A DNA stretch of 64,000 bases from Sulfidibacter corallicola (GTDB lineage: Bacteria; Acidobacteriota; Holophagae; Acanthopleuribacterales; Acanthopleuribacteraceae), in assembly GCF_017498545.1 (NCBI RefSeq), contig NZ_CP071793.1, positions 11,650,256 through 11,714,255 of the forward strand. The letters run 5' to 3'. Shown one piece after another: positions 26,877 through 35,478 of this stretch. Each line of letters starts with the position of its first letter. Within the stretch, counting starts at the first letter, position 1. Position numbers and translations under genes: made by a program. Below the pieces are notes generated by a model. It was not told the origin of the DNA, did not search any database, and was given only the letters and a program-made list of their open reading frames with translations.

Positions 26877-29062
26877 CAGCGAGCCCTCCGCAGGTCTACA
26901 TCACCCGCCTCCACTAGGCGGCGGAACCTCTCTCCACTGAACTCGCAGGCTTCGATTCTTACCGCTTTTTCGACGAGGGCGCAAGCCGAAAAACCAGTGC
27001 TTTCTGGTAGATTTTTAACAAAGGCATCGATACACTCTTTGCTGTGGGTGGTTAAAAATACCTGGACATTGAAGAGTAGGGAAAGCTCGGCAATGAACCC
27101 TGCGAAGCCTGTGATCAAATTTGCGTGGATGGCGTTCTCGAATTCGTCGATTAAAACCACACCGTTTCTCGCCGAAGCGAACAAGAGCGAAATGAAAAAG
27201 ATGCGCTGCAAACCTTCTCCATACTCGGTAAGGTCGAGGGTACTTTCGAATTGGCTGTCGGTGACCAGGAATCGTTGCCATTCATCCACCAACCGCACAT
27301 CGGTGAGTGTCGGCACAACCTTCTCCTCAATAAATTTTAGGATCATTGGCAGGGACTTGGACTGCACACTTTTGTGATAGAAGCCCATGTAGCGATGAGG
27401 TTCATTGAGAAAAAAAGGACTGCTAAAAATGGAGGCGCACAGAAGCTTGATACCATCGGCTCGCGTTTCCCGTTTTCGCCCCTTAAACATCCGTGTAACA
27501 GATTCCTGATTCCTACCACCGAAATTAGTAGTTATCTCAATGCTTTTAAGGTAATGAGCCCTGTCGATTTCGCTGTTTTCCTCCAAATAATTCCGAACTT
27601 CCACCGAGCATTTTGTGTTGTCGTAAACACCTGAAACGCAGATTTCGTCGGGCAAATTTTCGGCGAACCATTCGGCGTCGAGCTTGTCCTCCGGGATTTT
27701 TCCACGCCGTCGCTGGGTTTCCAACAACCCGCTGAAATCATTCTGGCGGCACAGCAAATAAATGGCCTCCAGTAGTGTCGTTTTTCCAGTGTTGTTCAGT
27801 CCGGCAACTAGATTGATACGCGAAAGCTTTTCCAGCGACAATCCCTGTAGACGCTTATAAGCTATGACCTTAATCTTCGAAAAATGTCTGTCAATTCGGT
27901 CATGAAAGACGGCACGTTGCTCGACACCTGTTGTATCAGTCGCTCGCGTTCGCTCCACGATTGACTGTAATCGGCCGAGATTCTGTTCCAGCTCGGGCAC
28001 ATGATCACCCGCCACATTCAATTGGGAAAGAGTCTCAATTGCTCTGGAAACTTCTTCAAGGGAGGCCTTTTGACGCTCTCTGAAGACCAGGTTGCTGGCA
28101 CGGTAAGCGGCATTCAAGTCCCTAGAGTGAATGATTTTGTCCATTGCCCTGTCGTCATCCAGCAGTTCGGATAGAGTACGAAGGTCGTCCCGTTTGGTAA
28201 TGGCGGGTTCTAGGTAATGGTCTGCATAGCTCGCACGACCTTCGTCATCGGTCGTCTCATCCGGCTCCTGTGACATTAGCGAGAACAGCAGGTTGCGGTG
28301 CTCCTCATTGTTCGCTTTGTAAGTTCTATCATCCCATTCGAGCCACTCTTTCAACTTTTGGAGGCGGACAGCTTCGCGAAAGATGGAAAACAATGATTCC
28401 TGAAATTGATCACCATAATCCGAGTCGCGGTACTGGGCGCAAAGGGATAGAGCTCTTAAACTGCGCCGAAGTTCCACTTTACTGATACCGATGCGGCTGC
28501 AGATTTCCTCTTCGTCAAGTTGATATTCATTCGAAAGTTTCTCTAGCAGCTTTGCTTGGTTCCACTCCGCCCATTTTTTATTACCACTGATATGTTTCAA
28601 GGCCATTAAAGTCAAATGATGAAGCTCGTTGCTGTCTTCGTAGATGACGACTGGCACATTCTGGAAGATCTCAGGATTGAGTTCGCCCAACTCAATCCCT
28701 TTTTCCTTTCGTTCGGTTTCCAAATGCTTTAGAGCGGCGATACGTCGGTTGCCTTCAACAATGACAAATCCGTCGCTGGGCAATCTTCGAATTTGAATTT
28801 GATCGACAGGAAGATAGCCGTTTTTCTTGAAGCTGTTAAGCAGGTCTTGAATGTGCTGGTTTTTGGGGCCGCAGAGCAGCTTAGCTGTTCGTCGTTGAAC
28901 ATCCCCATTTTGGATGTCTGCTTCTTGAACTTCAGTAAAATCGGGGTGGTTGATCAGGCGGTAGTTGTTGGGGTCCAGGTAAAGATCGTGGAGATCGTAA
29001 CGCTTGGGCGCCGGGTCGAATGAGTCTATCTCTGACTCATGGATAGGAAATTCATCAGACAT
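26876..29062 (-). CDS. ParB-like domain fused to an ABC-type (AAA_15/21) ATPase
   Basis: The 728-residue protein has two parts. Residues 20-205 look like a ParB/Srx-type domain: LHDLYLDPNNYRL, SFKKNGYLPVDQIQIRRL and FVIVEGNRRIAALKHL (the ParB GxRR nucleotide-binding motif at 103-107), followed by a helical HTH-like part (EEICSRIGISKVELRRSLRA). After a helical linker (about 210-390) comes an ABC-type ATPase of the OLD/AriA group: Walker A GLNNTGKTT (421-429), signature-like EYGEGLQR (613-620), Walker B VVLIDE (635-640) and switch His in TTHS (671-674). It is translationally coupled to the TOPRIM gene and lies beside an integrase. An antiphage or plasmid-exclusion role is inferred. The ParB-ATPase fusion in such a pair is not one I know as a named system. 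Confidence 0.75.
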   Translation of the reverse strand: MSDEFPIHESEIDSFDPAPKRYDLHDLYLDPNNYRLINHPDFTEVQEADIQNGDVQRRTAKLLCGPKNQHIQDLLNSFKKNGYLPVDQIQIRRLPSDGFVIVEGNRRIAALKHLETERKEKGIELGELNPEIFQNVPVVIYEDSNELHHLTLMALKHISGNKKWAEWNQAKLLEKLSNEYQLDEEEICSRIGISKVELRRSLRALSLCAQYRDSDYGDQFQESLFSIFREAVRLQKLKEWLEWDDRTYKANNEEHRNLLFSLMSQEPDETTDDEGRASYADHYLEPAITKRDDLRTLSELLDDDRAMDKIIHSRDLNAAYRASNLVFRERQKASLEEVSRAIETLSQLNVAGDHVPELEQNLGRLQSIVERTRATDTTGVEQRAVFHDRIDRHFSKIKVIAYKRLQGLSLEKLSRINLVAGLNNTGKTTLLEAIYLLCRQNDFSGLLETQRRRGKIPEDKLDAEWFAENLPDEICVSGVYDNTKCSVEVRNYLEENSEIDRAHYLKSIEITTNFGGRNQESVTRMFKGRKRETRADGIKLLCASIFSSPFFLNEPHRYMGFYHKSVQSKSLPMILKFIEEKVVPTLTDVRLVDEWQRFLVTDSQFESTLDLTEYGEGLQRIFFISLLFASARNGVVLIDEFENAIHANLITGFAGFIAELSLLFNVQVFLTTHSKECIDAFVKNLPESTGFSACALVEKAVRIEACEFSGERFRRLVEAGDVDLRRAR

Positions 29063-29291
29063 GAAAAACTCCTAGACTAGCTCATTCTGATGCAAACTTG
29101 CGAAGTGGTCAATGCGAATCCTGAAAGAATGAATTGGTGAAAAAGCAGAAACTGAGTGTGGGCTCATCTAGCCGTCGGGAGCCATCGTTGAAAAAAATCC
29201 ATGGATTTATTGAGCTTCCTCAATCGAGATCGATGGAAGCGCCTCAATGGTGAGGCTGCCCCCTCTCTCACTTCAGCTTCGAGCTTGCGAC

Positions 29292-29558
29292 TCACATGTA
29301 TGATGAAGAAATGTATTCAACAACTCCTTCCCGCAATTGTTCCTCATAACTCTTGACCAACACCGCACCAAGCACGTTCATAAACTTGGGAAGTGCTGCC
29401 TTTCGTGCCGCTTCCGGCGTAGCGTATTCCATGGTGTGTCGATTGAAATCATGCGCCACTACCTGTCCAAACTGTCGGATCGTCCACGTGTACCCCAGTC
29501 CGAAAGGTATGACCACAATCTCCGGAAGTCCGGCCGCACGTCTGATGGGCTCACTCAT
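29292..29558 (-). CDS. Small hypothetical protein coupled to the integrase
   Basis: The ATG at 29558 overlaps the integrase stop codon by 1 nt (TGATG), arguing that this 88-residue ORF is real; a GTG one codon upstream is also possible. The protein is compact, with a beta-rich start (IVVIPFGLGYTWTIRQFGQV), a helix (TPEAARKAALPKFMNVLG) and an amphipathic end (KSYEEQLREGVVEYI). I recognise no family. A small basic or acidic partner next to an integrase could be an excisionase or a host-range protein, but it has no clear HTH. It is the last gene of the integrase unit, reading toward the defence-like pair. Confidence 0.5.
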   Translation of the reverse strand: MSEPIRRAAGLPEIVVIPFGLGYTWTIRQFGQVVAHDFNRHTMEYATPEAARKAALPKFMNVLGAVLVKSYEEQLREGVVEYISSSYM

Positions 29559-31142
29559 CACGCCACCTCCCCAATACGCTCTGATTGGGAAGTGAGCATG
29601 TGCAGGGCTTCCACTGGCTCAAGTCCCAACTCCAAAGCGTATCGCTGCAATTTCCGCAATGCCTTGGTCTTGTCAAAGGTGACAGATTCCCGTTTGATTG
29701 CTCCAAGGTATTCGGCTCGCCGTTCAAGGATAAAGTCACACACCTTTTGGAAGTGAACCCGCTCTTTGGTGGGGTTGAAGTTGGGGGAAATGTAGCCACC
29801 GGTCACACCCCCTTCAAAGTGGTGATTGAGGAGTCTCTTGACTTTCAAAAAGCCCAGTCCCACTTCATTGGCAATGCTGGCAAAGGTTCTTCTGGTGGCA
29901 TGGGGTGAGAAGGGAGAACCAACCAGATCAGCAATCACCGGAAACAACTGTTTGGTTCGGGAGATCGGTTTGTTTGCGTGATGAACGCCGGGGAGGACAT
30001 ACGGATTGGTTGAGGTGCGGTTTTGATGAAGCCGCTTGAGCAAGTCGAGTGGATAGGAACTCAACGGCACGATGTGGTCACATCCGTTCTTGGTCCCTCT
30101 GAACGCTTCCGGTGACCGATTCTCTTGGTCTGGGATGGTTCCCGGCAGACGAATCAATCCTTGTTCCAAATCAACGTATTCCCACTTGAGGTATCGAGCC
30201 TCAGAAAAACGAAAGGCACAAAACAGCGACAACAAGAGGAGATCACACGTGCGTTGGGTAAGTAGCGTGGTTTCTCACCACATCATTGGTGATGTCACTG
30301 GTGGTCATGCCACTGGCGGTGATGTCATCCTTGGTGATGACGCCGATGGCGGGACACTCGATGAGGGTATTGGTCTCGTTGTTTGCGTCAACCGAAAGAA
30401 AACCGTCTCGGAGTCGTTCCAGCGTCACCACAAATTTTCCCAACAGATGCGAGGGAATGACGGGACGGTTTGGACGGTTTTTTTGAACGCCGTCGAGTAA
30501 TTCCCGCACTTCGGGAATGGGACTGGTTCCGAGCAATCTTTTTTCATTGGAGTCTTTGAAGATCGGCGCACAGGTCGTCCAGATATTGCCAAAGACCTTG
30601 AGCATCTCAAAACAACGCTCACGAGCCGTTTCCTGTACGAGGTAAAACTGGGCTTCGATCATCTCGGGAGTGATCGAACGGATATCTCGACTCATCCAGT
30701 TGGGAGCAAACTGGTGGGTGATGACGTTGCGATACTTCTTGAGGGTCATGGGAGCTAGTTTTTTCTTTTCTTTGATTGCAAAGAACTCATCAACAGCATC
30801 CTTGAGCATGATGCGTTGCGATGCTTTGGCCGCTTGACGTTGTTTTTTTTCTTCTCTCGGGTCAATGCCCCGCTCACAGAGGTTGGCGAGTCTCCGGGCT
30901 TCTTGTCTGGCTTCTTCGATCGAAACAGCCGGAAAGGCACCGATCGTCAAGGTAACCGGAGAGCCTTTGCGTCCGGATATCCGTTTCTCGAATTGAAACA
31001 CTGATCGCTTCAACCCAACCCGGAACTTGAGACCCGACACTTCGGTGTCCTTCACGCTCGAATCAAAAGTTTCCCCATTGCCAAAATCACGCATAAAGCT
31101 GGAAAGATTGGTTTTGTTGAATCTGATTGCTTTGGTTTTCAT
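29558..31142 (-). pseudogene. Phage-type tyrosine integrase, split by a frameshift
   Basis: The first part (31142 to about 30262) has the integrase arm-binding domain (DUF4102-like: TLTIGAFPAVSIEEARQEAR, RGIDPREEKKQ) and core-binding domain (PMTLKKYRNVITHQFAPNW). It ends in a stop near 30243. The catalytic domain continues in another frame: reading LLTQRTCDLLLLSLFCAFRF then SEARYLKWEYVD (first catalytic Arg), HATRRTFAS (H-x-x-R) and GGVTGGYIS (Tyr). All four key residues are present, so only one frame change, near 30258-30268, separates the halves. The join lies just after a repetitive stretch (DDITASGMTTSDITNDVV) coded by repeated GATGACATCACC-like units, a likely slippage site. It is probably inactive unless frameshifting occurs. 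Confidence 0.8.
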
Positions 31143-31613
31143 GAGAACTTCTCCTTTTGTCTTCAGATTGCAAAAAGGAGAAAAGCGCTTTTCTCTGTCC
31201 GACTCATGTCCGACAAATCCAGTCTAATCCTTTGGATTTACCAAGATCAAATCAGCACTCACCGGTCTTCTTTACATAGCACAACTTACTTAAAACAATT
31301 GTGTTACCAGCAATCAGGAGACCATCCCCGAAACGGACGTATTTCATATCTGTGGCCCGCCCAGGGCGCCGGGCCGACATTTTTCGACGAACTCCCCGCA
31401 CATCCGCCTCTTTATGTTTTCGTCTTCATCTTTGAACTTTACGTATTTTGCCACACAAGAGAAAAACCAAAAAAACAGGAACACCCCCCCAACCAAAAAA
31501 CCAAGAAAAAAATACTCAAGTACATTTTTTTTAAAAACCACCCCACCAGCAAGGGCTGTCCCCCGAGCGATATAGGCTGAAAAGGAGGAATCCATTTACA
31601 TCGGGGGTGCACC
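31143..31613. other. Intergenic region upstream of the integrase
   Basis: No gene is supported. It contains the motif GGCCGACATTT at 31372-31382, which also occurs at the far end of the island (25938-25948), and a very A/C-rich stretch at 31440-31545 with several homopolymer runs. It presumably contains the promoter of the integrase on the minus strand. An attachment site could lie here but no adjacent tRNA is present. Confidence 0.35.
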
Positions 31614-32015
31614 ATGACAAAAGCCCGTTCGAGCATTGTGAAAGATGGCGTCGAGGGAATCTACCACTGCATCTCCCAGTGCGTTCGTCGAGCCTTTTTG
31701 TGTGGCAGAGATACTCATACCGACCGAAACTACGAATATCGAAAGCAATGGCTCCGCCACCGTTTGATCGACCTCACCGACATTTTATTAATCGATGTGT
31801 GTAGTTACGCGTTTATGGGCAACCATCTACATGTTATCTTGCGAAATCGCCCCGACCTTGCCACAACCTGCTCCGGACAAGATATCGCGCGCCGTTGGCT
31901 ATGCCTGTTCCCCAAGCGTCGCAATGCTATAAATCAACCCGAGCAACAGAGTGCCGAAGAACTTGCAAGCATTCTGGTGGAGAATGGACGGGTTACCACC
32001 AGAAAAAGTGAGGTA
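31614..32015 (+). pseudogene. REP-associated (RAYT/Y1) transposase, N-terminal remnant
   Basis: The N-terminal 125 residues fit the HUH/Y1 transposases related to IS200 and RAYT: GIYHCISQCVRRAFLCGRDT, WLRHRLIDLTDILLIDVCSY and the HUH motif with flanks AFMGNHLHVILRNRP, then ARRWLCLFP. The catalytic Tyr region expected around residue 150-180 is missing. After about residue 125 the frame runs without a stop into AT-rich DNA of different character, which I treat as a separate ORF (32019-32456). The ATG at 31614 has a weak GGGGG ahead of it. A perfect 10-bp hairpin just beyond, at 32456-32480, may be a trace of the palindromes such enzymes recognise. Confidence 0.7.
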
Positions 32016-32018
32016 ATG

Positions 32019-32456
32019 ATGCAAGTTACTTGGAGCGATCTGTATAAACAGATTGACACGGTGATTCCTTCGTTTTCAAAAAAAGCAGAGAATTCTTTTT
32101 TCTTCACTCCAGATCGGTTAGACGAAATACTCAAGTCCGAAAATTTCACTTGCTCACCATTAATCCCCACTTCAATAAACAACGACACAGATAATCAGTT
32201 ATTCAGAAAGCACTTTAGCAAAATCTTCCCAAGTGGATTGATATACCTTGTAAACGATTCGTGTTTTTCTTCGGGTGGTTCACCTTATGCAACTGATGCA
32301 AATCAGATAGGTACTTTTTTTGAATACTATCTAAGTAAAAGGAAAAGATGTTTTTTTGACGGAGGGGACGTTATTATTCTCAACTTTGACACATTAAGAG
32401 TAGGTATATATCATCACTCGGAATATACATATCATTATTCAGTTTCTCCAAGCTAG
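32019..32456 (+). CDS. Hypothetical 145-residue protein, immunity-protein-like
   Basis: This stretch is in frame with the transposase remnant but differs from it in base composition (AT-rich) and codon use, and has its own ATG (32016 or 32019) 5 nt after GAGG. The protein is acidic to neutral and starts TWSDLYKQIDTVIPSFS; its C-terminal half alternates short strands (SGLIYLVNDSCF, DGGDVIILNFDTLRVGIYHH). Such size and pattern are common among immunity proteins of polymorphic toxins, and an RHS toxin remnant lies 4 kb downstream. No family is recognised, so the role is inference. The alternative is a chimeric transposase-derived protein starting at 31614. Confidence 0.4.
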   Translation: MQVTWSDLYKQIDTVIPSFSKKAENSFFFTPDRLDEILKSENFTCSPLIPTSINNDTDNQLFRKHFSKIFPSGLIYLVNDSCFSSGGSPYATDANQIGTFFEYYLSKRKRCFFDGGDVIILNFDTLRVGIYHHSEYTYHYSVSPS

Positions 32457-32480
32457 ACGCCAGCCGGAAAGGCTGGCGTC
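32456..32480. repeat. Perfect hairpin GACGCCAGCC / GGCTGGCGTC
   Basis: Ten base pairs with a GGAAA loop, directly at the stop of the preceding ORF. It may act as a transcription terminator, though only a short TTC follows, or be a REP-like palindrome linked to the RAYT remnant. Confidence 0.6.
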
Positions 32481-32603
32481 TTCCCGTGAACGTATTTCGT
32501 CATTTTCTTAAATGTTCGAATGCGAGTGTATTTCCGAGAGAAGCATCGCGGGATAAGGTATTCTCTTCGGGTCAACATCAATGTTCGCAGGTTGCTATCT
32601 CTC

Positions 32604-33704
32604 ATGGACCCTATGACTCCCTTCCCACATCAACTCGAATTGATCTCCTTTCCCGATTCCGACTTCGCCTACGTGATTGACGAACTCCTCAATCTTCTCC
32701 ATTCTTTCCCGGAGATCCTCGAACGGCTCGAAGCTGACCTCGACCGCCATGCACTGGTCTTGAAACAAGCGCGCCTCAATCACCGTCGCGCTTGTGCTGG
32801 AACCCCACATCTTTCCGGGCTCGACGATCCCAATTCCGTCGAGGCCATGACTCCCAGCGAACTGAAGCTGGGCATCGGGCGACGCCGAATGTCCCCCCAA
32901 GACGTCCTGTTCTGCTTGGTCTGCCGGTATTATCTCGATGGCGTGAAATCCGTTTCGGCCCGGGGTTTCTTTGCCGAATCCCGCACCGTTGCGCGCTATT
33001 TCTGGCAGCAGGGGCGGTCATGCCCGGCGGGATCGACCATCACGCACAACGTCAACCTCGTCAGTCAGGCCACGCTGGTTTTGGTTTTGGACCGGATCGT
33101 CACAACGATTCGATCTCGGAACCTCGATGACTTCGCCGAGGTCACCCTCGATAGCACTGCCGTTCGGGGCAACACGGCCTGGCCTGCCGATTCCGAGCTG
33201 ATCGCCAAGATCGCCCGGCGCCTTCACCGAGGCCTCTGCCAGCCGATCCTGGAGAACGTCGCTACTTCGATGGCATCACGAATCGGCGTCCGGTGCGAAG
33301 ACATCGAAGCAGCCCGCCGATCGATTGCCTTGGCTTCGGGTAAGGGCGCGAAGGTGGTTCGCCAACACCACTACGGGCTCATGATCGATGCGGCCGAGTA
33401 CCTGTCCCAAGAGATGGGCGGGATCCTTGACCACCTTGCCACCTGGGAGCACGGCCACCGGCCTGGCAGCCGGGGCTATCAGCGTTGGATGGAATGGCAA
33501 GCGCGGATGACCGAAGATGTGTCCCAGCTCGATTCGTTGATTCACACGACGTGTCGTCGGGTGATCGAGCAAGAAAAAGTCGGGACTGCCGAACGGGTTC
33601 TCAGAGTGGTCGATCCGTCGATTGCGTGGATTGAGAAAGGGGGACGCGAACCCGAAGTGGGTTACCGAGTCCAGGTCGCCAAAAGCGCCCGTCAATTTGT
33701 CGTG
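32604..33704 (+). pseudogene. DDE transposase (ISNCY/IS5-like), 3'-truncated
   Basis: From ATG 32604 (MDPMTPFPHQLELISFPDSD) the protein has an N-terminal helical region, a DNA-binding segment (SPQDVLFCLVCRYYLDGVKS) and the first DDE motif (DFAEVTLDSTAVRGNTAWPA DSE...), then a long insertion and a second motif (VVDPSIAWIEKGG, then EVGYRVQVAKSARQF). The third acidic residue and C-terminal region are missing: similarity ends near 33704 and the reading frame runs 29 more residues of unrelated sequence to a stop at 33791. The truncation point coincides with the start of the IS21-like element, so that element or a later deletion removed the end. It is inactive. I call the group ISNCY-like only by general appearance. 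Confidence 0.65.
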
Positions 33705-33705
33705 G

Positions 33706-33835
33706 CGGGCTCGAAACCCCGACTACTGGCGCCGCCGCCCACCCCGGAAGCGCCCTCCGGCGAAGTTTGCACCAGTCCCCAAGCCGCGTAAACCAACCCA
33801 AGCAGGCCGACCGTCTCATCGCGATCGCAATGAGG
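33706..33835 (+). pseudogene. Short basic protein tail (RNPDYWRRR), remnant
   Basis: In the frame starting at 33622 the residues ARNPDYWRRRPPRKRPPAKF appear at about 33709-33770, followed by a basic Pro-rich tail. An N-P-D-Y-W block after a helical basic segment is, from memory, the end of a small Cys-rich accessory protein found beside IS21-like elements with ParB genes. Only the tail is present, so the gene is broken. The call is tentative. Confidence 0.25.
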
Positions 33836-34065
33836 ACGCGTCAACACAGCAACTCACTGTGAATATTCAGGTTCTGGGACGGCAGGGCGACAGAATGCGC
33901 GTCAATGAGGACGTGTCGAGATGCCAACCTGCTGAAAGTGAACATCTTATACGGATCCACGTGAGCGGTATGGCAGCGGTCAATGAGGATGCGTGACTGC
34001 ATGAATTCAACGCTATTACCGAATGTTGATCGACCAGCAACACGCCGGTGTCAATGAGGACTCGT
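33828..34065. repeat. Four regularly spaced direct repeats, consensus CAATGAGGACGCGT
   Basis: Copies start at 33828, 33903, 33981 and 34052: CAATGAGGACGCGT, CAATGAGGACGTGT, CAATGAGGATGCGT and CAATGAGGACTCGT. Three are preceded by GT. The spacing is 75, 78 and 71 nt, about seven helical turns, and the intervening sequences are unrelated to one another. IS21-family elements carry multiple terminal repeats bound by their transposase, so these are probably the left end of the element whose genes follow. Binding by the adjacent ParB-like protein is an alternative. Confidence 0.75.
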
Positions 34066-34100
34066 GCCCATCCTCCGCCGCACCGTTTAGGCTGGGACGC

Positions 34101-35309
34101 ATGACTGCCACCAAACCCCTTCACCGCGCATTGGAAGTCCATCAACTCCAACGACCCTTCGGCCATCACCGAATCTTCGATGGTGCCGCCATCGATGCAC
34201 TTGCTCGCGATCTCGATCGCCGAGGCCAACTTGTACCGGTCTCGGTGGCTCGAGGCGCCGACGGCCAACTGGTGCTGTTGGACGGCTATCGTCGGTTGGC
34301 GGCACGCGACAAGCTGCGTCGTGACACGGTGCAGTGCGAAATCTGGCCGGGAGACCCGACTCAGGGTCTCCTGACCCTGCTGGCACGGATGGGCGGCCGT
34401 TGCTGGGACGCACTCGAAGAAGGCCTGACCCTGCGCTATCTCCACGAAGAACGGGGCATGACGGCTGAAGCGATCGCGCAGCAATCCGGCCGCAGTCAGA
34501 GCTGGGTGCGGAGTCGGTTGCGGTTGGTCTCGGAAGTGCCCGAGGAAGGCCGCACGGCGGTGATGCAGGGACGGCTTTCTCCCTGGGTCGCCGTTCGGGT
34601 GATGGCGCCGTTGACTCGCGCCAACCCGGCGCATGCGCGCCAGGTCATCGAAGCGGCGGCCAAGAACGGGCTCAGCAGCCGCGAGTGGCGTGATTGGTTC
34701 GAGGCCTACCGGGGCGCCAATCAAGTGGTGCGCCAACGTCTGGTTGACCAGCCGCGACTGTGGATTGAAGCCAAGCGAGAACGCGAGCTGGCTGGTGAAG
34801 GCCGTCAGCTCGCGGAAGGGCCCGAGGGAAAGTGGCGAACGACCTGTCGCCGCCTGGCGAATGGACTTCGCGGCTTGCGCCGGCAACTGCCGAGTCTGTG
34901 CCAGGGCCTGGACGAGACGGGTTGGGCCGCCGCGATGAGCGACGTCGCGAAGGTGACGCGGGAGTGGGAGGCATTGCAGAAACAATTGGAAAGGAGACAG
35001 CACGATGTTGTCAGAACCCATTCGGGAACAGATCAAGAAACTTCATCAGCAGGGCACGCCGCTGCGGGAGATCAGCCGTCAGACGGGTGTCTCGCGCAAT
35101 GCGATTCGACGCCTGATCCGTCGCCGAGCGGAGGAGACCCCGCCTCCGGCCACGAGTCGACTCCATCGCCACAGCGAGCTGATCCACGAAATCTTCCAGC
35201 GCTGTCGCGGCAACGGGACGCGCGTGCACGAAATCCTCGAACAGGAACACGGAGTTCGGGTCGCCTACAGCACTCTGACGCGGTTTCTTCGCGAGGTTCA
35301 CCTACGTAA
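34101..35309 (+). CDS. ParB-like DNA-binding protein encoded in an IS21-like element
   Basis: The ATG at 34101 begins the recognisable part. Residues 1-90 form a ParB N-terminal domain (ALEVHQLQRPFGHHRIFDGA, DLDRRGQLVPVSVARG and LVLLDGYRRLAARDKL, whose GYRR stands where ParB proteins have GERR). An HTH follows (GMTAEAIAQQSGRSQSWVRS RLR at about 125-150), then a helical Arg/Leu-rich C-terminal part. The natural end is probably near 35000, where istA starts; instead the frame stays open and covers 305 nt of istA, ending in a low-complexity tail. This suggests a lost stop or a small frameshift. The gene sits between the repeat array and istA, so it is likely a passenger or accessory of the element. 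A genuine plasmid partition role is unlikely because no parA is present. Confidence 0.7.
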   Translation: MTATKPLHRALEVHQLQRPFGHHRIFDGAAIDALARDLDRRGQLVPVSVARGADGQLVLLDGYRRLAARDKLRRDTVQCEIWPGDPTQGLLTLLARMGGRCWDALEEGLTLRYLHEERGMTAEAIAQQSGRSQSWVRSRLRLVSEVPEEGRTAVMQGRLSPWVAVRVMAPLTRANPAHARQVIEAAAKNGLSSREWRDWFEAYRGANQVVRQRLVDQPRLWIEAKRERELAGEGRQLAEGPEGKWRTTCRRLANGLRGLRRQLPSLCQGLDETGWAAAMSDVAKVTREWEALQKQLERRQHDVVRTHSGTDQETSSAGHAAAGDQPSDGCLAQCDSTPDPSPSGGDPASGHESTPSPQRADPRNLPALSRQRDARARNPRTGTRSSGRLQHSDAVSSRGSPT

Positions 35310-35478
35310 CCCGCCCGCTTGCAAAGGGGTGTATACCTTCCAGCCCGGCGAGGAAATGCAGTTCGACACCTCGCTCCACCGAGTCCTCATCGATGGCCGC
35401 ATCCAAACCCTGCAGTGTGCCGCCTTGGTGCTGGCCTACTCGCGCACCCTCTTCGCCGCCTACTATCGCCGATTCCGA
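35005..35478 (+). pseudogene. istA: IS21-family transposase IstA, N-terminal part
   Basis: ATG 35005 has AGGAG 8 nt upstream. The 158 residues contain the IstA helix-turn-helix (IKKLHQQGTPLREISRQTGV SRNAIRRLIR), a second DNA-binding segment (HRHSELIHEIFQRCRGNGTR) and the start of the DDE catalytic core with the first Asp (PGEEMQFDTSLHRVLIDG), ending at LAYSRTLFAAYYRRFR. There the similarity stops at about 35478; the remaining residues of the open frame are the antisense of another gene. The second and third catalytic residues and istB are absent, so the element cannot move by itself. The join marks a deletion or recombination point. Confidence 0.85.

Noticed and set aside
33828..34065. CRISPR array
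   Set aside because: Repeats are only 14 nt, not palindromic, spaced about 75 nt apart, and no cas gene is near; transposon end repeats fit better.
33867..35036. 389-residue minus-strand open frame
   Set aside because: Antisense of the ParB-like gene and the repeat array; no start signal or family pattern.
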